From Ardenticatenaceae bacterium (GTDB taxonomy: Bacteria > Chloroflexota > Anaerolineae > Promineifilales > Promineifilaceae), in NCBI GenBank assembly GCA_020634435.1, contig JACKBS010000007.1, positions 620,001 to 684,000 of the forward strand: a DNA stretch of 64,000 bases, given 5' to 3'. This document shows positions 27,500 through 36,039 of this stretch, one piece after another (within the stretch, counting starts at the first letter, position 1; each line of letters starts with the position of its first letter). The translations under genes and the position numbers were made by a program. A model generated the notes under the pieces. The model saw only the letters and a list, made by a program, of their open reading frames with translations, made no database searches and was not told where the DNA came from.

Positions 27500-28761
27500 G
27501 CCGTTGGCGCAGCTTCAGCCATCTTGCGTTTGGCCTGCTGATCTTCCTGCTGTTGGCCAGTCACGCTTCTGAAAGCGGCGGGCCATTTACCTGGTTGGCG
27601 CTGCCGCTGCCAACGGCCGTTGCCATCCACGGCTGGCAAATTGGCACTCTCACGCTGCTCCCGATTGTGGTGTTTGTTGGCTGGTGGTTGGGCAATCGGT
27701 CAGCGCCGTTTTGTTGGGGGGAAACGGCCGTGACCCTGCCCGTAGCTGCTTTTTCTCTACTCGTTTTGGTCCGCCTCACCCCAGCCACCGCCCATTTGGC
27801 GGCGCTGCTGGCGCTCTTTTGGTTTGTTTACCTCTTTTTGGCAAACCATCCCCAATGGCAGGCGAAGTGGCTGTGGCGCATATTGGCCATCGTTTTGCTG
27901 GTGCAGGGCGTCGTAGCCGTGGTCCAATTTTTGCTGCAACGCGAACTGGGGCTGGCCTGGCTGGGCGAACCGCGGCTCGATCTGCTCGTCGAGGGCACCA
28001 GTGTCGCCCAGCGCGACGGCCAAAACTGGCTGCGGGCTTATGGCCTGAACAGCCATCCCAACCAGCTGGGCCTGCTGCTCACCAGCTTGATTTTGCTGGT
28101 CTGGCCGCAGCGGGCGCGGGCCAAAGATGGGCTGTGGCGCGGACTCTTTTGGCTGGCGTTGTCAGCCGGATTTGCCGGGCTGCTGGTCAGTTTATCCCGC
28201 TCGGCCTGGTTGGCGCTGGGGGGGGGTGGGCTGGTTTTAGTCTGGCCGCGCGGCGCTGTCGTGGCCCGTTCCTGGCGCGAATTTGTAGTGCCAACGTCCG
28301 TTCTGCTGGCCGGGATTTTGCTTTTTGCCCTTGTCTACGGTGACCTGATGGCCAGCCGATTCGTGGCGCTGGACTCGCCACTGGAGCAACGGTCGCTGTG
28401 GGAACGGCAGCGGGATTTGGGCATTGCCCTGCACCTGGTAGGCGAACGGCCGTTCCTCGGCACCGGCCCTGGTCACTATCTGGCAGCGGCACAGACGGTT
28501 GATCCGGCCGCCGTGACCGTGCATAACGTGCCCCTGCTGGTGGCGGCAGAATTGGGCCTCTTAGGCTTGGGCCTGTGGCTTACTTTTTGGCTGTGGCCGC
28601 TGTGGCGCTACGGCCGTTCACCGGCAAATCGGGTGGGAACGGCCGTCTGGCTGGCGCTGATTCTCATGGCCATGGTTCATCCCGAACCCACGCTGTTTTT
28701 GCCCAAAGGCTCTGTGCTGTGGGGCATCGCGGCAGCGCAATGGTCGGGGGGTGCAGCATGA
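27496..28761 (+). CDS. O-antigen ligase-like membrane protein
   Basis: The protein is 421 aa with about 11 helices. NSHPNQLGLLLTSLILLVWP and LLVSLSRSAWLALGGGG are the central Wzy_C-region signature. The catalytic-loop motif GERPFLGTGPGHYLAAAQTV...VHNVPLLVAAELGLLGLGLWL lies near the C-terminus. It is the second ligase/polymerase of the cluster, without the Ig insert. The start is set by ATGA overlap with the preceding gene. It probably acts on undecaprenyl-linked glycans; whether it polymerises or ligates cannot be decided here. Confidence 0.86.
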   Translation: MSRWRSFSHLAFGLLIFLLLASHASESGGPFTWLALPLPTAVAIHGWQIGTLTLLPIVVFVGWWLGNRSAPFCWGETAVTLPVAAFSLLVLVRLTPATAHLAALLALFWFVYLFLANHPQWQAKWLWRILAIVLLVQGVVAVVQFLLQRELGLAWLGEPRLDLLVEGTSVAQRDGQNWLRAYGLNSHPNQLGLLLTSLILLVWPQRARAKDGLWRGLFWLALSAGFAGLLVSLSRSAWLALGGGGLVLVWPRGAVVARSWREFVVPTSVLLAGILLFALVYGDLMASRFVALDSPLEQRSLWERQRDLGIALHLVGERPFLGTGPGHYLAAAQTVDPAAVTVHNVPLLVAAELGLLGLGLWLTFWLWPLWRYGRSPANRVGTAVWLALILMAMVHPEPTLFLPKGSVLWGIAAAQWSGGAA

Positions 28762-29675
28762 ACAACGGCACGCCGCACACTTTGGCCGACCAGGAACAGG
28801 CGATCTGGCGCACGCTGGCCTACGTCGATTTGTTTGATTATCCGTTAACGGCCGTTGAGATTCATCGCTATCTGGAGGGCGTGCCCGCCAGCCTGGACGA
28901 CGTTTGCCAGGCCCTGGCCCACAGCCCGCTGCTGGCGGGGCAGCTCATTTGCCACAATGGCTTTTACTGCCTGCCAGGGCGAGAAACAATCTTTGCCATC
29001 CGCCAACAACGGCAGCAAAAGGCGCAGCAGCTGTGGACCGCTGCCCGACGCTACGGCACCTTGATTGCCCAACTGCCCTTTGTGCGTCTGGTCGCCGTTA
29101 CCGGGTCGCTGGCCATGAGCAATGTGGCAGATGAGGCGGATATTGATTATTTTATTGTGACGGAAAACGGCCGTTTGTGGTTAGCTCGTGCATTGGTCAT
29201 TGGCGTGGTGCGGCTGGCGGCGCGGCGCGGCATTGTGCTTTGCCCCAACTACTTCGTGGCTGAGTCTGCCCTCACCCTGCCCGAGCACACAATTTACACC
29301 GCGCGGGAAATTGCCCAGATGGTTCCCTTGTGCGGTGTCCCGGTTTACCAACAGCTGCGGGCGCAAAACAGCTGGGTCACCTGCTTTTTGCCCAATGCCG
29401 ACGGCCCACCGCACGGCTCGCCAGCAGCTTCTCAATCCGCGCCGCTGGTACAAAAGATAGCCGAACGGCTTTTACGCACGTCCATTGGCGACTGGTTGGA
29501 GCAGTGGGAACAAGCTCGTAAAATTGAAAAGCTGTCTCAAACACAAAAGCGCTCCGGGGAAAGTTGTTTTACGGCCGTTATCTGCAAAGGTCATTCCCAG
29601 GCCCACCAGCAGCGCACCCTAAGCGCCTACCAAACCCGCCTGACCATGCTATCCAACCATGAGCGAAATCCATGA
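28758..29675 (+). CDS. Nucleotidyltransferase-fold protein in glycan cluster
   Basis: The protein is 305 aa. LVAVTGSLAMSNVADEADIDYFIVTENGRLWLAR carries the GS...D.D pattern of the nucleotidyltransferase fold, with DIDYFIV as the metal-binding strand. The N-terminal ~80 residues (WRTLAYVDLFDYPLTAVEIHRYL) look like a winged-helix module. Homologues I recall sit in polysaccharide clusters, but the transferred group is unknown. The gene overlaps the ligase by ATGA. It is the last gene before the IS element, so the operon is probably interrupted here. Confidence 0.75.
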   Translation: MNNGTPHTLADQEQAIWRTLAYVDLFDYPLTAVEIHRYLEGVPASLDDVCQALAHSPLLAGQLICHNGFYCLPGRETIFAIRQQRQQKAQQLWTAARRYGTLIAQLPFVRLVAVTGSLAMSNVADEADIDYFIVTENGRLWLARALVIGVVRLAARRGIVLCPNYFVAESALTLPEHTIYTAREIAQMVPLCGVPVYQQLRAQNSWVTCFLPNADGPPHGSPAASQSAPLVQKIAERLLRTSIGDWLEQWEQARKIEKLSQTQKRSGESCFTAVICKGHSQAHQQRTLSAYQTRLTMLSNHERNP

Positions 29676-29710
29676 GAAGGCTGCGGAAAAGTTGCGAATT
29701 CTTGATTAGC

Positions 29711-29777
29711 AAGAGACCGTGTCATACCCGCGAAGGCGGGTATCCATTTTGTTCGCCGCAGTGGATTCCCGCCTTCG
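29711..29777. repeat. Dispersed palindromic repeat pair (CCCGC-CTTCG type), target of the IS
   Basis: tcatacccgcgaaggcgggtatcc (29713-29736) and gtggattcccgccttcg (29761-29777) form inverted copies of a REP-like unit. The second copy is cut by the IS; its continuation cgcgggaatgacag appears at 30745-30758 after the element. Confidence 0.65.
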
Positions 29778-30741
29778 CTGCTCTGTTGAAAACATCCAAA
29801 ACAAAGCAAAAGATGCTTACGGGATTAACTGATCTAAAGCAAAATTAATGATGCAGATTGTAAACCAACATCTTAATCGCTGGCTCACGCCGTTGCAGAT
29901 AGTATTTGCGTGCCCGAATGGCGTCACCAAACTTGCGTTTGATGACCGAGATGACGGTTTCGACCTTCCAGCGCTGCCCAAAGAGTCCATCCAGTCGGGC
30001 TACGGCAACCAAGTCAGCGCGTGCTTGGCGCAAGGGCGAGGCAATCGACCGCTTCGGACCCGTGCGACGGGGCGGTATGAGGTCATCAGGTCGTACCGAC
30101 TTCACATCAAAGCCACCATCAGCCAACAAAACCCATTGACCAGAACGCATAAACGGCCGTACCGCACGCCGCATCGTTTCCAATTTACTACCATCATGCC
30201 CCGGCCCATACGATTGACTCCGTCCCAAAATGAACAGGGTGTTCAGACCAACCCCATAGAATCCTTTCCAATATTGGGTGATCTTCCAGCCGCGTCGGTT
30301 GATATAGTAATCACTGGCTTGAGTCAGCTGAAACCCAGTCGCGTCAATCGCGACTGCTTCCTCCTCAATGCCCAACTCTGTCAACAAGCTGACATTCATG
30401 CGATCGATCTGGGCCAGCGTCAACAATCGAGCCGCTGCCCGCGCCAGTGCCGAGTACGTGGGCACATCCTTGAGTCCCAGTTCCTTGACCACCGCATCAC
30501 TAGCCAGCAGCCACTCTTCCATATCCCGATAACTCAATCTCAGCCGATGCATCAACAAAATGCAGGTAACCAACTGCGGCTGCGTATACTTGCGCGGGCT
30601 TTTGGGATGCGCATAAGGAGCAAATTCTTTTTGTGCCAGGTTGTGGGCCATGCGAGCAAAGGTCACAAACTGGCTTTCACGCCGATTTTTCTTAGCCATA
30701 TCATCATTATCGCCGTTCTTACCATCTTTTCAACAGTGCAG
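29778..30741 (-). mobile_element. IS5-type insertion sequence (~964 bp)
   Basis: Imperfect terminal inverted repeats ctgctctgttgaaaacatc (29778-29796) and its near-complement (30723-30741) flank one transposase gene on the minus strand. Flanking sequence gccttcg on the left and gcctgcg on the right is consistent with insertion into a palindromic repeat. It splits the polysaccharide cluster between the nucleotidyltransferase and the radical SAM gene. Confidence 0.75.
29845..30699 (-). CDS. IS5/IS4-superfamily DDE transposase
   Basis: The protein is 284 aa. DDE residues are visible: first D in VAIDATGFQL, second D in VLLADGGFDVKSV, E in RWKVETVISVIKRKFGD. The N-terminal KYTQPQLVTCILLMHRLRLSYRDMEEWL is the usual DNA-binding part. 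The frame is intact, so the element may be active. It contains one ACGGCCGT motif (at ~30153), unlike the other IS elements here, suggesting long residence in this lineage. Confidence 0.9.
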   Translation of the reverse strand: MAKKNRRESQFVTFARMAHNLAQKEFAPYAHPKSPRKYTQPQLVTCILLMHRLRLSYRDMEEWLLASDAVVKELGLKDVPTYSALARAAARLLTLAQIDRMNVSLLTELGIEEEAVAIDATGFQLTQASDYYINRRGWKITQYWKGFYGVGLNTLFILGRSQSYGPGHDGSKLETMRRAVRPFMRSGQWVLLADGGFDVKSVRPDDLIPPRRTGPKRSIASPLRQARADLVAVARLDGLFGQRWKVETVISVIKRKFGDAIRARKYYLQRREPAIKMLVYNLHH

Positions 30742-30800
30742 CCTGCGCGGGAATGACAGTCGAGTCGTGATATGGCTTTTTTTAACTCCACCATTCGTTC

Positions 30801-32360
30801 ATGCCGATGACTGATATTCTTTTTGGCCAATCGTATTACCTGAAGTTTGACCCCAAGCTGTGGCAGGCGATGCAGCCATATCCGCCGCTGGGGACGCTGT
30901 ATGCGGCCAGCATCGCGCGCCAGCAAGGGTACGATGTAGCTCTGTTTGACGCCATGCTCGCCGATTCGGCAGCTGAGTGGCAAGCGGCTCTGGCACAGCA
31001 CCAACCGCGCTGGGCCATCATCTACGAGGACAGCTTCAACTATCTTTCCAAGATGTGCCTGCTGGCAATGCGCGATGCGGCCCACACCATGATTGCGATG
31101 GCCAAAACACAGGGCTGCACCGTCATTTTGTGTGGCTCCGACGCCACCGACCACGCGGCGGCCTACCTGCAAGCAGGGGCAGATTTTGTGCTGCTGGGCG
31201 AAGGTGAAGAGACAATGGTCGAACTGCTGGCGGTGATAGACGGCCGTTCCACCACCTCTTTCGCCCAAATTGCTGGACTGGCTTACCTGGAAAACGGCCG
31301 TGTCCAGCAAAACCCACGCCGCCCCGTGCTCAACCAGATCGACGACCTGCCCCGCCCAGCCTGGGATTTGGTGGATGTGGAAAAATACCGTCGCCTCTGG
31401 CAAGAGCGGCACGGCACTTACTCAATGAACATGGTCACCACGCGCGGCTGCCCTTACCATTGCAACTGGTGTGCCAAGCCAATCTGGGGACAACGTTACC
31501 ACGCCCGCTCCCCGCAGGTGGTCGCCGCCGAAATGCGCTGGCTGCAAGAGACCTACGCCCCCGACCACATCTGGTTTGCCGACGACATCATGGGCCTCAA
31601 GCCCGGCTGGTGGCCCGAATTTGCCGTTGAAATTCAGGCGCAGGGGGTACGACTGCCGTTCAAATGCCTCAGCCGGGCTGATTTGATTGTGCGCCAGCCG
31701 GAAAACGTGGCGGCGCTGCGCCAGGCCAACTGCGATATCGTCTGGCTGGGCGCGGAATCCGGCTCGCAGCGCATTTTGGACGCGATGGAGAAGGGCACCA
31801 CCGTAATCCAGATTCGCGAAGCGGCACGACAGTTGCAGGCAGCGGGCGTCAAGGTCGGTTTTTTCCTGCAATTTGGCTATCCTGGGGAAACGTGGCCAGA
31901 CATCCAGCAGACGCTGCAACTGGTGCGCGACTGCATGCCCGACGACATCGGCATTTCGGTGTCGTATCCGCTGCCGGGCACCCGCTTTCATGAGCGCGTG
32001 GTGCAGCAGTTGGGGACGCAGCAAAACTGGGTTGATTCGGCGGATCTGGCAATGATGTACCAGGGAACGTACACCACTGAGTTTTACCGGCAGCTGCACA
32101 CGGTGGTGCATCTGGAGTTTCGGGCGCGGCGAGGTTGGGTGCGGATACGGCCGTTCCTGCCCCACCCAACCCAATGGCGCACGGCGCATTTTTATGAACT
32201 CGCCGCCATTGCCTACCGTTGGGCGCGCTTGCCGCTGGCCCGCTGGCGGCTCAATCGTCTGGCGCGTACCAGTCACGCCTCGGCGCAAATTTTGCCCCAC
32301 ATGCCGCTGGCCCAATCGGCCCAGCCCAGCCCGCAGCCGGAGGTGGACCGTGGCCGATGA
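30801..32360 (+). CDS. B12-binding-domain radical SAM protein
   Basis: The protein is 519 aa. The N-terminal cobalamin-binding-like domain (PYPPLGTLYAASIARQQGYDVALFDAM, LLGEGEETMVELL) precedes a radical SAM core with GCPYHCNWCAK (C217, C221, C224) ligating the 4Fe-4S cluster. GAESGSQRILDAMEKGTT and GFFLQFGYPGETWPDI fit the B12-radical SAM family of methyltransferases and ring-modifying enzymes. In a glycan cluster it may methylate or rearrange a sugar or lipid carrier (inference). The first ATG is just after the IS, with no clear ribosome site; ATG 30807 is an alternative. The IS may have removed its native upstream signals. Confidence 0.9.
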   Translation: MPMTDILFGQSYYLKFDPKLWQAMQPYPPLGTLYAASIARQQGYDVALFDAMLADSAAEWQAALAQHQPRWAIIYEDSFNYLSKMCLLAMRDAAHTMIAMAKTQGCTVILCGSDATDHAAAYLQAGADFVLLGEGEETMVELLAVIDGRSTTSFAQIAGLAYLENGRVQQNPRRPVLNQIDDLPRPAWDLVDVEKYRRLWQERHGTYSMNMVTTRGCPYHCNWCAKPIWGQRYHARSPQVVAAEMRWLQETYAPDHIWFADDIMGLKPGWWPEFAVEIQAQGVRLPFKCLSRADLIVRQPENVAALRQANCDIVWLGAESGSQRILDAMEKGTTVIQIREAARQLQAAGVKVGFFLQFGYPGETWPDIQQTLQLVRDCMPDDIGISVSYPLPGTRFHERVVQQLGTQQNWVDSADLAMMYQGTYTTEFYRQLHTVVHLEFRARRGWVRIRPFLPHPTQWRTAHFYELAAIAYRWARLPLARWRLNRLARTSHASAQILPHMPLAQSAQPSPQPEVDRGR

Positions 32361-33156
32361 CCAGTTGGCCCAGGTGGCGGCCGCCTTTTCGCGCAAAGCA
32401 ACCGTGTACGATGCCTTTGGCCAAGATCACGCCAATCTGGCCCGGATGCGGCAAAAAGTGTATGAACAACTGGCCCGCTGGACGCCCGCGGGCAGCCACA
32501 TCCTGGAGCTGAACGCGGGCACAGGGCTGGACGCCGTGGCCCTCATCGAGCGCGGCTACCGGGTACACGCCACTGACCTCGCGCCGGGCATGGTGGCAGA
32601 GATGACGCGCAAGCAGGCTGATTTGGGGCTGAACGGCCGTCTCACCATCCAACAGTGCTCGTTCACCGAACTGGACAAGGTGCAAGCTGGTCCCTTCGAC
32701 GCCGTTTTCTCCAACTTTGGCGGCTTAAACTGCGTGGCGGAATTAACGGCCGTTACCCGCCATCTGCCCCAGCTGCTGCGGCCCGGCGCGGTTCTCACCT
32801 GGGTGATCATGCCGCCGGTGTGCCCGTGGGAGCTGCTGCGCTTGCCACAGGATTGGCGCACGGCTACCCGGCGCTTGCGGCGCGGCGGCGTGCGGGCGCA
32901 GGTGGAAGGGGTGGCGTTTCAGACGTATTACTTCACGCCGAGACAGGTGCGCCGGGCGTTGGGTCCTGCTTTTCAGCTTTTGGAGCTGCGCGGACTGTCC
33001 ATCCTCACCCCGCCCGCGGATAATGACCAGTTTGCCCGACGGCATCCGCAGCTGTATGCTCGGCTGGCCCGACTGGATGATCGGCTGAGCCGCTGGCCGC
33101 TGTTTAACCAGATTGGCGATTTTTTCATTTTGACGGCCCGCTATGAACCCATCTAA
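32350..33156 (+). CDS. SAM-dependent methyltransferase (class I)
   Basis: The protein is 268 aa from a GTG start that has GGAGG 4-9 bp upstream and overlaps the radical SAM gene by 11 bp. VYDAFGQDHANLARMRQ leads to motif I ILELNAGTGLDAVALIERGYRVHATD and motif II-like GPFDAVFSNFGGLNCV. MPPVCPWELLR is typical of small class I methyltransferases. The start could also lie further upstream, but the overlap would then be long. It ends inside the start of the next gene (14 bp overlap). Confidence 0.85.
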   Translation: MADDQLAQVAAAFSRKATVYDAFGQDHANLARMRQKVYEQLARWTPAGSHILELNAGTGLDAVALIERGYRVHATDLAPGMVAEMTRKQADLGLNGRLTIQQCSFTELDKVQAGPFDAVFSNFGGLNCVAELTAVTRHLPQLLRPGAVLTWVIMPPVCPWELLRLPQDWRTATRRLRRGGVRAQVEGVAFQTYYFTPRQVRRALGPAFQLLELRGLSILTPPADNDQFARRHPQLYARLARLDDRLSRWPLFNQIGDFFILTARYEPI

Positions 33157-35278
33157 CCCGCCACCATTCGTTTGTCCCGTGTGCCGGGGCGAGCTGGCGC
33201 AGGAAGGCAACGCGCTATACTGCCCCGTCGATGAGCTGACGTTCACCTGCGAGGCGGGCATCTGGCGCTTTTTGCCGCCGGAGCGGGCGGCGGCTCTGGC
33301 CCAATTCCGCCAGGAGTACGAGACGGTGCGCCGTCAGGAGGGGCGCGGCAGCGACGATCCGGCATTTTACCGGGCGCTGCCTTTTGTGGCGGACGCGGCC
33401 TGGGCGGGGCGGGGGCAAAGTTACAACGTGCTGCTGGCGCAAGTGATACGGCCGTTTGCCCAAAAGCTGAAACGGCCGTTACGCATCCTCGATTTGGGCG
33501 CGGGCAATGGCTGGTTGAGTCATCGGCTGGCAGAAGCGGGGCATGAGGTAACGGCCGTTGATCTGGGGGTAAACGTGCGCGATGGCCTCGGCGCACATGT
33601 TCATTACCCTGCCCCATTCACCTGTCTCCAGGCGGAATTTGATCAGCTGCCGCTGGACGATGGCTGGGCCGATCTGGTCATTTTTAACGCCTCATTTCAT
33701 TACTCCGTGAACTATGAGGTGACGCTGCAAGAAGCGGTGCGGGTGCTGTGTGGTGATGGGCAGGTGGTGGTGTTGGATACGGCCGTTTACCAACAGTCCA
33801 GCAGCGGCCAGCAAATGGTCGCCGAGCGCGAGGCGGCGTTTGTGCGGCAGGTCGGCTTTGCCTCCAATGCCCTGCCCAGCGAAAACTTCCTCACGCCGCA
33901 GCGCTTGGCCGAAATTTCCCAGGCGCTTCAGCTACGCTGGCAGCGACTGGAGACGGTTGCTGGCTGGCAGCGTTGGGTGCGTCAAGTCAAAGTTGCCTGG
34001 CGGCAGCAGCGCGAACCGGCCCAGTTCCCCCTCATTTTGTTTTCTCGCGCAGCAACCTCAGACAGCCAAAAATCCGGGCAATCGTTTAGGCACATCGGGC
34101 GCAATTCGTTGTGGCTGCTGCTGGCGCGGGTGGGGCAGCAGGCGATTTTGCTGCTGTTTACAGCGCTGGTAGCCCGGCAGCTGGGCGAGGTGGGGTTGGG
34201 ACAGTTGAGTTGGGTAACGGCCGTTCTTTACATCGGCAACGTGTTGAGCACCTTTGGGCTGGACACGCTGCTGCTGCGCGAAATTGGCGCGGCCCGGCGG
34301 ACCGATGACGTGCCCCTGGCCAGTGCGCTGGCGTTGGAGCTGATTTTGGCGGCGCTGTTTGGTCTGGGTTTGTGGCTGCTGCCGTTTCCCGGGCAAACAG
34401 TGGAAACCATCGCCGGACTACGACTGTACAGTTGGGTACTGTTGCCGCTGGCCTGGCTAACGCTAAGCAGCGCCGCCCTGCGCGCCCACGAGCAGATGGG
34501 TTGGCTGGCGGGTTTGACATTGGGAACGGCCGTTTTGCAGGTGGCGGGAACGGCCGTTTTGCTCCAATTTGGCGGCGGTTTTACGGAGTTGATGGTCTGG
34601 CTGGTGCTAGTGCAGTTGGTGGCGGCGGGTGCGAGCTGGGGGTTATGTCGGCAAATCTTGCCCAACTTTGGCCTTAACTGGCGGCATCTGCAATTGGACA
34701 CGATGCGGCAGCTGGCGCGCGTGGGCTTTTGGCTGGCGCTGTTAATGGTAACGGCCGTTCTTTTGCAGCGGCTGGGCATTTTGCTCCTGGGCTGGCTGGG
34801 GAATATGGCCCAGACTGGCCAACTGGCGGCGGCGCTGCGTCTGGTTGAGGCAGCACGGCTGCTGCCAGCGGCGGTGATGGGCGCAGTTTTCCCGCTGCTG
34901 GTGCGCCAGCAGGCGGCGGTAGATGGCTGGGTGCGCTGGGGCTTGCTTGGCTACGGCTTGCTGGCTGCGGCAGCGTTGATTCTGCTGGCACGGCCGTTGG
35001 TGCATCTGTTGTTTGGGCAGGCGTATGAGCCAGCAGTGCTGCCCTTGCGCTTGCTGGCGCTAGGGATTATCCCATTTACGTTGTCCCAACCGCTGGCCGC
35101 TGAGCTGGTGGCTGCCGGAAAAGAAAAGCGGGTGCTGGTGGCTTCCTTTGTGACGTTGGTGGGAACGGCCGTTCTCAGCACGCTCGCATTTTTCTGGCAA
35201 GGTTTAACAGGGTTGGCCTTGGGCTTGGTCGCTGGCGAATGGCTGCTGGTTGGCACCTTAAAGGCAGGTAGCCAATGA
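33143..35278 (+). CDS. Fusion of zinc-ribbon/SAM methyltransferase with polysaccharide flippase
   Basis: One uninterrupted 711-aa frame. Residues 1-40 form a Trm112-like ribbon (FVCPVCRGEL...LYCPVDELTFTC). Residues ~105-300 are a class I methyltransferase (ILDLGAGNGWLSHRLAEAGHEVTAVD, LVIFNASFHYS). From ~312 a 12-helix flippase begins (SLWLLLARVGQQAILLLFTALVARQLGEVGLGQLSWVTAVL) and runs to the end. No good internal start is present at the junction, so it appears to be a true fusion. It is the second flippase in the cluster. A cytosolic methyltransferase joined to the flippase could modify the lipid-linked glycan before export (inference). Confidence 0.85.
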   Translation: MNPSNPPPFVCPVCRGELAQEGNALYCPVDELTFTCEAGIWRFLPPERAAALAQFRQEYETVRRQEGRGSDDPAFYRALPFVADAAWAGRGQSYNVLLAQVIRPFAQKLKRPLRILDLGAGNGWLSHRLAEAGHEVTAVDLGVNVRDGLGAHVHYPAPFTCLQAEFDQLPLDDGWADLVIFNASFHYSVNYEVTLQEAVRVLCGDGQVVVLDTAVYQQSSSGQQMVAEREAAFVRQVGFASNALPSENFLTPQRLAEISQALQLRWQRLETVAGWQRWVRQVKVAWRQQREPAQFPLILFSRAATSDSQKSGQSFRHIGRNSLWLLLARVGQQAILLLFTALVARQLGEVGLGQLSWVTAVLYIGNVLSTFGLDTLLLREIGAARRTDDVPLASALALELILAALFGLGLWLLPFPGQTVETIAGLRLYSWVLLPLAWLTLSSAALRAHEQMGWLAGLTLGTAVLQVAGTAVLLQFGGGFTELMVWLVLVQLVAAGASWGLCRQILPNFGLNWRHLQLDTMRQLARVGFWLALLMVTAVLLQRLGILLLGWLGNMAQTGQLAAALRLVEAARLLPAAVMGAVFPLLVRQQAAVDGWVRWGLLGYGLLAAAALILLARPLVHLLFGQAYEPAVLPLRLLALGIIPFTLSQPLAAELVAAGKEKRVLVASFVTLVGTAVLSTLAFFWQGLTGLALGLVAGEWLLVGTLKAGSQ

Positions 35279-36039
35279 ACTTCCCCAATTTCCCGCCAGA
35301 TTTTGGTTCGCCGCCGCTGTTGACCGCCGCAGCGCAGATGCAAGGCAAACGGCTGCCACCTGCACCACCGTGGCTCATTTTTTGTCCGCAGGCCAGCTTG
35401 CTGCGCCATGCCGTCAAACGGTGGCGCGGCAAGCGGGTGCCGGGCTTTTTTGGCGAGACGTATCTACTGACCAAAAGCGATAATCGGGTAGCGGTGGCGG
35501 GTGGTTTTGGCGTCGGTGCACCAATTGTGGGTGTTCTGGTAGAGATGTTTGCCATCTGGGGCGTGTCCCGATTTGTCTGGCTGGGCATTGCCGGTGGCTT
35601 GCAGCCGGAATTGCAGACCGGGGATTTGGTGCTGGGGGAAACGGCCGTTCGCGATGAAGGCACCTCGCACCATTATTTACCCTCTGAACCGACGGTAGCG
35701 TCTTCAACCTCACTGACTGAAAGCGTGGCTCAGGCCATCTCCCAGGCCAAGTTGCCCTACCAAAAAGGGGCGACCTGGACCACTGATGCGCCGTACCGGG
35801 AAACGGCCGCGGCCGTCGCCTATTACCAGCAGCAGGGCGTGCAAACGGTGGAAATGGAGGTGGCAGCGCTGTTGGCCGTGGCGCGGTACTGCCAAAAAGA
35901 GGCGGCGGCGCTGCTGGCGGTGAGTGATTCATTAGCTGGTGGGGTGTGGCAAACGGCCGTACCGGCCCAACTCCCGGAACAGCGTCTGGCGCAGGCGCTG
36001 GATGCGCTGGTGCAGGTCGCGAAGGAGCAGTCCTTATGA
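35275..36039 (+). CDS. Nucleoside phosphorylase-family protein
   Basis: The protein is 254 aa. VAVAGGFGVGAPIVGVLVEMFAIWGVSRFVWLGIAGGLQ, followed by VEMEVAALLAVARYC and AVSDSLAGG, matches the purine/uridine phosphorylase (PNP_UDP_1) fold, including the ME(V) ribose-binding segment. Its place inside a glycan cluster is unusual; it may act on a nucleoside or nucleotide-sugar by-product. Both ends overlap the neighbours as ATGA, so it is translated with the cluster. Confidence 0.85.
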   Translation: MNFPNFPPDFGSPPLLTAAAQMQGKRLPPAPPWLIFCPQASLLRHAVKRWRGKRVPGFFGETYLLTKSDNRVAVAGGFGVGAPIVGVLVEMFAIWGVSRFVWLGIAGGLQPELQTGDLVLGETAVRDEGTSHHYLPSEPTVASSTSLTESVAQAISQAKLPYQKGATWTTDAPYRETAAAVAYYQQQGVQTVEMEVAALLAVARYCQKEAAALLAVSDSLAGGVWQTAVPAQLPEQRLAQALDALVQVAKEQSL

